From contig DATJTE010000230.1 of assembly GCA_035503715.1 (NCBI GenBank), positions 1 through 64,000 on the forward strand: a stretch of 64,000 nucleotides of DNA, in the 5' to 3' direction. The notes beneath the pieces were generated by a model, which saw only the letters and a program-made list of their open reading frames with translations, was not told where the DNA came from and did no database searches. The position numbers and the translations under genes were made by a program. The first letter of the stretch is position 1; the number at the start of each line of letters is the position of its first letter. Below are positions 24,100 through 31,601 of the stretch, one piece after another. Source of the DNA: OAS926 sp035503715 (GTDB lineage: Bacteria > Pseudomonadota > Alphaproteobacteria > Rhizobiales > Rhizobiaceae).

Positions 24100-25803
24100 T
24101 CAGTCGTCCTTCGTCTGCTTCTTCAGCGCCGCGCCGAGAATGTCGCCGAGCGACGCGCCGGAGTCGGTCGAGCCGTACTGGGCGACCGCTTCCTTCTCTT
24201 CGGCGATTTCCAGCGCCTTGATCGAGATCGACAGCTTACGGGTCTTCTTGTCGAAGGCGATGACGCGCGCATCGACCTTCTGGCCGACCGCGAAGCGTTC
24301 CGGACGCTGCTCGTCGCGATCGCGCGACAGGTCCGAGCGCTTGATGAACGTCTCGATGCCGTGATCGACCAGACGGACGTCGAGGCCGCCATCCTTGATC
24401 GCGACGACTTCGGCGGTCACGACGGCGTTCTTGCGTAGCTCGCCGGAGGCCGCGGCGGCGCCGACGGAATCCTTCTTGAGCTGCTTGATGCCGAGCGAGA
24501 TACGCTCCTTCTCCTGGTCGACATCGAGCACCTGGGCTTTGACCACGTCACCCTTGTTGTACTCTTCAATGACCTGCTCGCCCGGACGGTTCCAGTCGAG
24601 GTCGGAGAGGTGAACCATGCCGTCCACGTCGCCTTCCAGGCCGATGAACAGGCCGAACTCGGTCTTGTTCTTGACCTCGCCCTCGACCTGGGAGCCGACC
24701 GGATGGTTGCGGGCGAACGCTTCCCACGGATTCTCGAGCGTCTGCTTGAGGCCAAGCGAAATGCGGCGCTTCGACGGATCGACCTCGAGCACGACAACGT
24801 CGACTTCCTGGGTCGTCGACAGGATCTTGCCGGGGTGCACGTTCTTCTTCGTCCACGACATTTCCGAAACGTGGATGAGGCCTTCGATGCCCGGCTCCAG
24901 CTCCACGAACGCACCGTAGTCGGTGATGTTCGTGACGGTGCCGCGGATCTTCTTGCCGAGCGGGAACTTCGACCCGATATCGCCCCACGGATCCGACTCG
25001 AGCTGCTTCATGCCGAGCGAGATGCGGTGGGTTTCCTGGTTGATGCGGATGATCTGCACCTTCACCGTCTGGCCGATGTTCAAGATCTCGGTCGGATGGT
25101 TGACACGGCGCCATGCCATGTCGGTGACGTGCAGCAGGCCGTCGATGCCGCCGAGGTCGACGAACGCACCGTAGTCGGTGATGTTCTTGACCACGCCCTC
25201 GACCACCTGACCCTCTTCGAGGTTCTGGACGATCTCGGAGCGCTGCTCCGCACGGCTCTCTTCAAGCACGGTGCGGCGCGACACGACGATGTTGCCGCGC
25301 CGGCGATCCATCTTGAGGATCTCGAACGGCTGCGGGTTGTGCATGAGCGGGGTGACGTCGCGGATCGGACGGATGTCGACCTGCGAACGCGGCAGGAAGG
25401 CCACGGCGCCGTCGAGATCGACGGTGAACCCGCCCTTGACCTGGTTGAAGATGACGCCCTCGACGCGCTCGCCCTTGGCGAACTTCTCTTCGAGACGGCC
25501 CCAGCTCTCTTCGCGGCGGGCTTTGTCGCGCGACAGCATGGCCTCGCCAAGCGCGTTCTCGATGCGCTCGACATAGACTTCGACCGTGTCGCCGACCTTC
25601 ATCTGGCCGTCCTTGGCCTTGGCGCCGAATTCCTTCAGCGCGACGCGGCCCTCAACCTTGAGGCCGACGTCGATGATGGCCATGTCCTTTTCGATCGCGG
25701 TGATCGTGCCGCGCACGACCTGACCTTCGCCGGAATGGCCATCGGAAAATGATTCTTCGAGGAGCGCGGCGAAATCGTCGCGCGTGGGATTAGCTTTGGA
25801 CAT
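24100..25803 (-). CDS. rpsA: 30S ribosomal protein S1
   Basis: A 567-aa mRNA-binding ribosomal protein with six S1 (OB-fold) repeats. Typical repeat ends are visible, such as GFTVDLDGAVAFLPRSQVD, YGAFVDLGGIDGLLHVTDM, YGAFVELEPGIEGLIHVSE and FGLFIGLEGDVDGMVHLSD. Repeats 3 and 4 carry the highest match to canonical S1. The C-terminus ends in LKKQTKDD. AGGAG precedes the ATG. The order aroA–cmk–rpsA is conserved in alphaproteobacteria; a 196-nt leader separates it from cmk and may hold its own promoter or an autogenous control site, though I could not define one. Confidence 0.98.
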   Translation of the reverse strand: MSKANPTRDDFAALLEESFSDGHSGEGQVVRGTITAIEKDMAIIDVGLKVEGRVALKEFGAKAKDGQMKVGDTVEVYVERIENALGEAMLSRDKARREESWGRLEEKFAKGERVEGVIFNQVKGGFTVDLDGAVAFLPRSQVDIRPIRDVTPLMHNPQPFEILKMDRRRGNIVVSRRTVLEESRAEQRSEIVQNLEEGQVVEGVVKNITDYGAFVDLGGIDGLLHVTDMAWRRVNHPTEILNIGQTVKVQIIRINQETHRISLGMKQLESDPWGDIGSKFPLGKKIRGTVTNITDYGAFVELEPGIEGLIHVSEMSWTKKNVHPGKILSTTQEVDVVVLEVDPSKRRISLGLKQTLENPWEAFARNHPVGSQVEGEVKNKTEFGLFIGLEGDVDGMVHLSDLDWNRPGEQVIEEYNKGDVVKAQVLDVDQEKERISLGIKQLKKDSVGAAAASGELRKNAVVTAEVVAIKDGGLDVRLVDHGIETFIKRSDLSRDRDEQRPERFAVGQKVDARVIAFDKKTRKLSISIKALEIAEEKEAVAQYGSTDSGASLGDILGAALKKQTKDD

Positions 25804-25999
25804 TGATGCTCCTGGAGAGCCCCGCTCTTTCTGGCGAGGCGTGCGCCTGGGTTAGCGTTGCGGTTGCCTGCCGGGACATTCCGGGCAAAGCCATCTACGG
25901 CAAGGCCCTTGGGTGCCGCTTTCGCGACGTCGGCGCATGAAGAATGCTGGCAGGCGGTTCGAGGCTTAGATGGTGTTCAACGCCTTGTGGCGCAACCAT

Positions 26000-26650
26000 T
26001 CAGGCCTTGTTTCTCTTGGCCAGAACGCCATCGACGATGGCACGGGCCGCCTGAAACGCGGCCTCTATAGACATTTCGGACGTATCGAGCAAGTGCGCAT
26101 CGGGCGCGCGCACCAGCGGTGAGTCCGCCCGGCCCATGTCGCGCTCATCCCGCCGCCGGATGTCGGCCAGGATGTCGGTGAGGCTCGCCGTACCGCCGCG
26201 CGACTGGATGTCCCGCAGCCGGCGGCCGGCGCGGACCTCCGGGCTGGCGGTGACGAAGAGCTTCACATCCGCGTCCGGACAGACCACCGTGCCTATGTCG
26301 CGGCCGTCGACCACCGCGCCGCCCGGTTGGCGGGCGAAGTCGCGTTGTTTGTCGACAAGAATCCGCCGGACCGACGGAAATACGGCCACTTTTGAGGCAG
26401 CATCAGCCACCGCATGGGCCGACAGCGCCTCGCGGTCGAGATGGCCAAGATCGACCTGACGTGCCGCGGTCTCCGCCGCCGACACATTGTCGAGGGGCAG
26501 GCCGTGGGCCAGCAGCGCATGCCCGACGGCGCGGTAGGTGAGCCCCGTGTCGAGATGCGGCAAATGGTAATAATCCGCCAGCCGCCGCGCCAGCGTGCCT
26601 TTACCGGACGCGGCCGGGCCGTCGATGGCGATGAGGAGGGGAGCAGGCAT
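26000..26650 (-). CDS. cmk: Cytidylate kinase
   Basis: Phosphorylates CMP and dCMP. The P-loop GPAASGKGTLARRLA lies at residues 10-24, the CMP-binding insert contains TGLTYRAVG, and VVDGRDIGTVVCPDADVKLFV is the family signature (split). At 216 aa it is full length. It begins only 6 nt after the stop of the toxin gene, with no recognisable strong ribosome site of its own, so it is likely translated from a transcript that also carries the toxin-antitoxin genes or aroA. Confidence 0.96.
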   Translation of the reverse strand: MPAPLLIAIDGPAASGKGTLARRLADYYHLPHLDTGLTYRAVGHALLAHGLPLDNVSAAETAARQVDLGHLDREALSAHAVADAASKVAVFPSVRRILVDKQRDFARQPGGAVVDGRDIGTVVCPDADVKLFVTASPEVRAGRRLRDIQSRGGTASLTDILADIRRRDERDMGRADSPLVRAPDAHLLDTSEMSIEAAFQAARAIVDGVLAKRNKA

Positions 26651-26656
26651 CGTCGT

Positions 26657-27058
26657 CTAATTCCGTTTGATGGCCATCGTCATGCCGGCTCTTACAGCTG
26701 CGCTGATGCGTGCAGCCAGCATCCTCGTGAATGTCTCTGAAAATCGGCCAAGCGGGTCGGTCGACTGAAAATCGTAAAGCCGCGTCTGCAAGGTGATGTT
26801 GAGTTCGTCGATGACAAGCCAGCACCGACTATCGAGTCCACCTAGCGATCTCTCCTTGGCCGGGATTTCTATAGCTTCGCGCGACTCGTCGGGTTGCTGT
26901 GTCGTGATGGCGAACAGGTAGAGACGCGGCGGGTTCCAAGTCGATCGGAATATCAGAGCGCAAGGCCGCACCTTTCGCCCGGACTCCTCGCCTGTCCTGT
27001 GTTGTCGAAGCCAGAGATAGTTATAGGCGTAGATTTCCCCAGGTTCGAACGAACTCAT
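26657..27058 (-). CDS. PemK/MazF-like type II toxin
   Basis: A 133-aa protein of the MazF/PemK/CcdB fold. The N-terminal strand GEIYAYNYLWLRQH is followed by GRKVRPCALIF, which matches the conserved RPxxV nucleic-acid-binding strand. Family toxins are mRNA interferases. It overlaps the antitoxin stop by 4 nt (ATGA at 27055-27058), the usual toxin-antitoxin arrangement. It differs enough from classical MazF that activity is not certain. Its stop lies 6 nt before cmk. Confidence 0.78.
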   Translation of the reverse strand: MSSFEPGEIYAYNYLWLRQHRTGEESGRKVRPCALIFRSTWNPPRLYLFAITTQQPDESREAIEIPAKERSLGGLDSRCWLVIDELNITLQTRLYDFQSTDPLGRFSETFTRMLAARISAAVRAGMTMAIKRN

Positions 27059-27285
27059 CCGTTCTTGACCAGCTCATTGAGGCCGGCCAGAAGTTCGTCC
27101 CGTACATCATCCGGCATGTCATGGATGGAGTAAGCGCGCGGATAGGTCAGCCGTTCGAACTCGGCGATCGACATGACGACGACCTTCGGCTTGCCGTGTT
27201 TGGTGAGCGTCACCGGAGCCGCGAGCGCGGCATCCAGAACCTCGCCAGACTGGCGGTTCAGGTCGGAGAAGGCAAAGGTCTTCAT
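27055..27285 (-). CDS. Phd/YefM-family type II antitoxin
   Basis: A 76-aa protein with the Phd/YefM N-terminal DNA-binding fold: MKTFAFSDLNRQSGEVLDAA and VTLTKHGKPKVVVMSIAEFERL. The C-terminal ~25 residues (IHDMPDDVRDELLAGLNELV) form the toxin-neutralising helix. Phd-type antitoxins usually pair with Doc or YoeB, while here the partner is PemK-like, a mixed pairing that is known but less common. A 28-bp palindrome lies 12 nt upstream of the start and is the likely autoregulatory operator. Confidence 0.88.
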   Translation of the reverse strand: MKTFAFSDLNRQSGEVLDAALAAPVTLTKHGKPKVVVMSIAEFERLTYPRAYSIHDMPDDVRDELLAGLNELVKNG

Positions 27286-27296
27286 ACTGTGGCTTT

Positions 27297-27324
27297 CCTA
27301 CGTGAAATACGTATATCACGTAGG
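27297..27324. promoter_or_regulatory. Palindromic operator of the toxin-antitoxin pair
   Basis: Half-sites CCTACGTGA (27297-27305) and TCACGTAGG (27316-27324) flank a central ATACGTAT palindrome with the same centre. 26 of 28 positions are symmetric. It lies in the 56-nt gap between aroA and the antitoxin gene, the expected place for Phd-type autorepression. Confidence 0.8.
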
Positions 27325-27341
27325 TTTTGTTCGCGCCAGCC

Positions 27342-28682
27342 TCACCCAATCTCCGCTCCCAATCTCGTCATCAATCCCATGAATTCCGGGAAACTCGTCG
27401 CAATCATCGCCTGATCGTCGATGGTGACCGGCTTTTCCGTGACCAGCCCCATGACCAGGAAGGCCATGGCGATGCGGTGGTCGAGATGCGTGGCGACAAT
27501 GCCGCCGCCAAGATCCTTGCCGCCGGGCTTTCCGCGGACGGTCAGCCAGTCCTTGCCCTCGGTGCAGTCGACGCCGTTGGTTTCCAGCCCGCGCGCCACG
27601 GCGGCCAGCCGGTCGCTTTCCTTGACCCGCAACTCGTCCAGACCCTGCATCAGCGTCTCACCCTCGGCGAATGAGGCGGCGACGGCCAGCACCGGATATT
27701 CGTCGATCATCGACGGCGCGCGATCGGCCGGCACGGCAACGCCCTTCAGCTCGGAGCCGCGCACGCGCAGGTCGGCGACGTCCTCGCCGCCGGCATTGCG
27801 TGGATTGAGCACCTCGATTTGCCCGCCCATTTCGTGCAGTGTGAGCATAAGCCCGGTCCGGGTCGGGTTCATGAGCACGTTCTCGATGGTGACGTCCGAG
27901 CCGGGCACGATCAGCGCCGCGACCAGCGGGAAGCTGGCCGAGGAGGGATCGCCAGGCACGGCGATGACCTGGCCGGCGAGCTTCCCCTGGCCCTCGATGC
28001 GGATATGGCGGACCTTGTCTCTGTCGGTCTCAACCTCAAGGTTGGCGCCAAAGCCGCGCAGCATCTTTTCCGTGTGGTCGCGCGTCATGATCGGCTCGAT
28101 CACGGTGGTGACGCCCGGCGTGTTCAGGCCCGCAAGCAGCACGGCTGACTTCACCTGCGCCGAGGCCATCGGCACGCGATATTCGATCGGCGCGGCGGTC
28201 CTAGGTCCGCGCAGCGTCAGCGGCATGCGGTCGCCTGATGCGGCCTTGACCACCTGCACGCCCATTTCGCGCAGCGGATTGAGCACGCGCGCCATCGGCC
28301 GGCTCTGCAACGAGGCATCGCCGATGAAGGTCGTTTCCATGTCATAGGTGCCGACGAGGCCCATGGTGAGCCGCGAACCGGTGCCGGCATTGCCGAAGTC
28401 GAGCGGCGCTTGCGGTTTCAGCAGGCAACCATTGCCGACGCCCTGGATGATCCATTCGCTCCCGCGCTTCTCGATACGGGCGCCCATCGCCTTCATGGCC
28501 TCGCCGGTGCGCATCACGTCCTCGCCCTCGAGCAGGCCGGTGATGCGGGTTTCGCCGGAGGCCAAGCCGCCGAACATGAAGGAGCGGTGCGAGATCGATT
28601 TGTCGCCCGGCACGCGGGCAGTTCCGCGCAAGGAGTCCGAACGCCGCGCGGTCGCGGGTCTTGGTTTGGCGTCATGCGCCAT
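27342..28682 (-). CDS. aroA: 3-phosphoshikimate 1-carboxyvinyltransferase (EPSP synthase)
   Basis: Sixth step of the shikimate pathway, transferring the enolpyruvyl group of PEP to shikimate-3-phosphate. Motifs are PGDKSISHRS near residue 25 and LDFGNAGTGSRLTMGLVG near residue 97. In the second motif Ala follows the NAG, placing an Ala where class II (glyphosate-tolerant, CP4-like) enzymes also differ from E. coli (GNAGTAMRP). RVKESDRL occurs near residue 350. At 446 aa it matches the rhizobial class II enzyme. The toxin-antitoxin pair follows 56 nt downstream. Confidence 0.96.
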   Translation of the reverse strand: MAHDAKPRPATARRSDSLRGTARVPGDKSISHRSFMFGGLASGETRITGLLEGEDVMRTGEAMKAMGARIEKRGSEWIIQGVGNGCLLKPQAPLDFGNAGTGSRLTMGLVGTYDMETTFIGDASLQSRPMARVLNPLREMGVQVVKAASGDRMPLTLRGPRTAAPIEYRVPMASAQVKSAVLLAGLNTPGVTTVIEPIMTRDHTEKMLRGFGANLEVETDRDKVRHIRIEGQGKLAGQVIAVPGDPSSASFPLVAALIVPGSDVTIENVLMNPTRTGLMLTLHEMGGQIEVLNPRNAGGEDVADLRVRGSELKGVAVPADRAPSMIDEYPVLAVAASFAEGETLMQGLDELRVKESDRLAAVARGLETNGVDCTEGKDWLTVRGKPGGKDLGGGIVATHLDHRIAMAFLVMGLVTEKPVTIDDQAMIATSFPEFMGLMTRLGAEIG

Positions 28683-28850
28683 GGCAAATGTCCTGGGATT
28701 TATGCGGCAGGCTGCGCGTCGGGCAGGATAGGCCGCGAGTGGTCGTTGGTGCGAAATTGTCCTAGCACGGGGGCACCGGGTCCGTCATCCCGAAAAAATA
28801 TCGGGCGAAACCGCGCTGTTCCGGGGGTTTTCGGAGCACATCATTTCGCT

Positions 28851-28879
28851 TTGACAGGGGCCGAAACTGTGGCTAAGGG
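28851..28879 (+). promoter_or_regulatory. Probable sigma-70 promoter of the TIGR02300 gene
   Basis: TTGACA at 28851-28856, a 17-nt spacer and TAAGGG at 28874-28879. The -35 is perfect and the -10 is weak. It lies 31 nt before the GTG start. Confidence 0.5.
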
Positions 28880-28909
28880 ACCACCTCTTTTTGGACGACG
28901 AGGCTTACG

Positions 28910-29299
28910 GTGGCTAAAACCCAACTTGGTACCAAGCGGATCGATCCCGAGACGGGCCGGAAATTCTACGACCTGAACAAGGATCCGATCGTTTCGCCCT
29001 ATACGGGCATCTCCTACCCGCGCTCATACTTTGACTCCGGCAGTGCCTCGGCTGCCGACGAGGAAGAAGAAGAGGTCGAGGCCAAGGAAGTGGACAACGA
29101 GGAAGAGGGCGCGGAACTCGTTTCGCTCGAGGAAGCCGATGAAGAGGCAGCGGGCGGCGACGATGCTGCCTCTGACGATGATGACGATGATGTCGATCTC
29201 GGCGACGACGATGACGACACCTTCCTCGAAGAGGAAGAGGAAGACGACGAGAGCGTCGACGACATGGTCAATGTCGGCGACGACGACGAGGAAAGCTGA
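28910..29299 (+). CDS. TIGR02300 family acidic protein
   Basis: A 129-aa alphaproteobacterial protein of unknown function. The conserved N-terminus is KTQLGTKRIDPETGRKFYDL followed by NKDPIVSPYTG. From about residue 45 on it is almost entirely Asp and Glu, with runs such as DDDDDD and EEEEEDDE, ending DDDEES. Such tails resemble nucleic-acid mimics or protein-binding disordered regions. The GTG start has GAGG upstream. It is divergent from aroA and followed by tRNA-Ala. Confidence 0.9.
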   Translation: MAKTQLGTKRIDPETGRKFYDLNKDPIVSPYTGISYPRSYFDSGSASAADEEEEEVEAKEVDNEEEGAELVSLEEADEEAAGGDDAASDDDDDDVDLGDDDDDTFLEEEEEDDESVDDMVNVGDDDEES

Positions 29300-29521
29300 G
29301 CGGCGCGCCGCTTAAGGGGCGGCGGACGTCGCGCCTGATAACACTTGATCTTACGAAGGGGCGGGGTTAGAAGCCGCCCTCAAACGGCGGTCCTCCGGGA
29401 TCGCCGGATACGGCGGGGCGCACCAAAGCCCCGTTCGACCTCTTCGCCGGAATGGGCGTCCCATGGACGCGCGGGACGGTGCCGGTAAGGGAGCCCGTAG
29501 GCGCCGCTTAATGCCGGATGT

Positions 29522-29597
<76 letters not shown>

Positions 29598-29622
29598 AAT
29601 CTCTCCAATGCATATGTAACTG

Positions 29623-30708
29623 CTATTTCGACCGTGCCTTAGCCGCCTCCTGCAGGTCGACGAACTGTACGCCTCGGCGGGCGCGCTGCGCCCATTCTGA
29701 GTGCTGGTCGAGCTCCAGATAGCGTTTCCACCAGAGCCGGGCTTCGGAAAAATTGCTGGCGTCGAATTCGAGCGCGGCGAGGTTGAAGACCGGATCGGCA
29801 TAGGATGCGTCGAGGTCGATCGCGCGCTTCAGGTGCCGCCGCGCGCCGTCGAGCTTGCCCTGCTCGCGCAGCAATCCGCCGAAATTGAACCAGGCCTCGG
29901 CAAAGCCCGGGTCGAGCTTCACCGCACGCAGATAATACCGCTCGGCGTCGGCCGGCTGGCCGGCCTCATGCAGGCAGTTTGCGAGATTGAAGGCGAGCAC
30001 CGCGTCATTCGGATCCATGGCGATGCAGCGACGGTAGGCGTCGATCGCCGTCGTGTAGTCGCCCGACGCCTCCGCCGCTTCGGCGCGCACGAACAGTTCG
30101 TCGAGGTCGGTGTCGCCCTGCGAGGGCATCGGCAGGCGCAACTGCCCGTCTAGCTCGCTCTGGCCGTGCGGCGTGCGCGCATGAATGCCGGCGCGTTCGT
30201 CGACCTTGAGCGTCAGCGCGGTCAGCGCTTCCGGTTCGCCGGAGCGGTGGATCGAGCGCGCAATCGTTAGCCAGTCCGCGCCGTCTGCAACTAGTCCGGC
30301 ATACTTCTTGGCGAGGATCAGGTCGCGGAACGAGAACGGCTCGTGATCCTCCTCGAAGGCGTCGAAGAGGGCAAGCATGTCGAGGTCATTGAGCGGCAGC
30401 TTCGCCTGGTCGCTCAGCGCCTCGCGCGACAGCACGCCCTGCTGCGCGCTGCGTTCCATGAGACCAAGGCGGCGCAGGAAGGCACATTCGCCGATGATCT
30501 CGCGGCCGCCGGCGGCTTTATGCATCGCTTCGATGTCGGACGCCTTGGCGCGCTCGAGCAGGCGGCGCCCGAACACGACGGTCGTCGTGCGGCGCGTGAT
30601 GCCGCGGCGGATGATGCGGCCCTGCCGTTTGACCTCGCGAACCGCAAGCCGGAAGGGGAACGCCGCAAGCGCCCCTACCAGCCCGAAGCTCGTGTGGGCA
30701 CTCCGCAT
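29623..30708 (-). CDS. TPR protein translationally coupled to ku
   Basis: A 361-aa protein. Residues about 205-340 contain three to four tetratricopeptide repeats, for example ELFVRAEAAEASGDYTTAID, AVLAFNLANCLHEAGQPADA and AEAWFNFGGLLREQGKLDGA. The N-terminal ~200 residues begin with a hydrophobic stretch (FGLVGALAAFPFRLA), then a basic segment, and continue with helical sequence containing ECAFLRRLGLMERSAQQGVL; I do not recognise this part. The ATG shares a base with the ku stop codon (TGATG at 30706-30710), so it is co-translated with Ku. A scaffold role in end joining is possible but unproven. Confidence 0.82.
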   Translation of the reverse strand: MRSAHTSFGLVGALAAFPFRLAVREVKRQGRIIRRGITRRTTTVVFGRRLLERAKASDIEAMHKAAGGREIIGECAFLRRLGLMERSAQQGVLSREALSDQAKLPLNDLDMLALFDAFEEDHEPFSFRDLILAKKYAGLVADGADWLTIARSIHRSGEPEALTALTLKVDERAGIHARTPHGQSELDGQLRLPMPSQGDTDLDELFVRAEAAEASGDYTTAIDAYRRCIAMDPNDAVLAFNLANCLHEAGQPADAERYYLRAVKLDPGFAEAWFNFGGLLREQGKLDGARRHLKRAIDLDASYADPVFNLAALEFDASNFSEARLWWKRYLELDQHSEWAQRARRGVQFVDLQEAAKARSK

Positions 30709-31571
30709 CAGCCTTTCTTGGAGCCCTTTCCAGCCGCTTTCTTGGCGGGTGCTGCTTTCGCGACCGGTTCGGCCTTCGGCTTGCTCTTCGCCGCCGGCTT
30801 CGACTGCGACAGGCTCTGCTTCAGCGCATCCATCAGGTTGATGACGTTGCCACGTTCAGGTGCCGCGGCGACGATCGGCTTGTGGCCTTTCAGCTTCTGC
30901 TTGATCATCTCCATCAGGGCCGTCTCGTAGCGATCCTCGTAGTTCTCCGGCTCGAACTTCGTTTCCTTCTGTTCGATCAGCTTCCTGGCGAGGTCGAGCA
31001 TTTCCTTCTCAGGCTTACCGACCGGGATGTTGCCGAAATATTCGGCCGTGCCCCGCACTTCGTTCGGGTTGCGCAGCGTCGACACGAACATGCCGTTTTC
31101 GCGCGGCGAGATCGTTATCACGCGTTCGCGGCTGGAAAGGACCAGCCGGCCGATCGCCGCCTTGCCCGCCTGGCGCATCGCCTCACGCAGCACGACGAAG
31201 GTCTCTTCCGCCATTGCGCCGTCCGGCGCGAGATAATAGGGCGAGTCGAGATAGACCGGATCGATCGATCCTTCGTCGACGAATGCTTCGATATTGATCG
31301 TATGGCTGGCCTCGATCCGCACTGCCTCGAGGTCGCTTTCGTCGACGATGACGTATTGCTTGGGTTCGTATTCGTAACCTTTGACGAGGTCGGAGCGCTC
31401 CACCAGGCCGAGTTCGGGGTCGACCGGCTTCATGTTGATGCGGTTGTGCGTGTCCTTATGAAGCTGGTTGAACGAAATGCGTTCGGCCGTGCTCGTGGCC
31501 GGGTAAAGCCGCACCGGGCAGCTCACCAGACTCAGTTTAATGTACCCCTTCCAGCTCGCCCGTGGCGCCAT
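30708..31571 (-). CDS. ku: Ku protein (non-homologous end joining)
   Basis: Homodimeric DNA-end-binding protein of 287 aa. It starts MAPRASWKGYIKLSLVSCPV, the typical bacterial Ku entry, and contains FNQLHKDTHNRI and the YYLAPDGAMAEETF core strand. After about residue 255 the C-terminus is a Lys/Ala-rich tail (KPAAKSKPKAEP…), which in other bacterial Ku proteins aids DNA binding and LigD recruitment. AGGAG precedes the ATG. It lies 30 nt after ligD on the same strand, so ligD, ku and the TPR gene form one transcription unit. Confidence 0.95.
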   Translation of the reverse strand: MAPRASWKGYIKLSLVSCPVRLYPATSTAERISFNQLHKDTHNRINMKPVDPELGLVERSDLVKGYEYEPKQYVIVDESDLEAVRIEASHTINIEAFVDEGSIDPVYLDSPYYLAPDGAMAEETFVVLREAMRQAGKAAIGRLVLSSRERVITISPRENGMFVSTLRNPNEVRGTAEYFGNIPVGKPEKEMLDLARKLIEQKETKFEPENYEDRYETALMEMIKQKLKGHKPIVAAAPERGNVINLMDALKQSLSQSKPAAKSKPKAEPVAKAAPAKKAAGKGSKKG

Positions 31572-31601
31572 GGAACTCTCCTACGAAACGCAACTATGCC
31601 T

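Noticed and set aside
29299..29312. AGCGGCGCGCCGCT palindrome at the end of the TIGR02300 gene as a terminator
   Set aside because: It has no loop and no T-tract; it is a GC-rich self-complementary run only.
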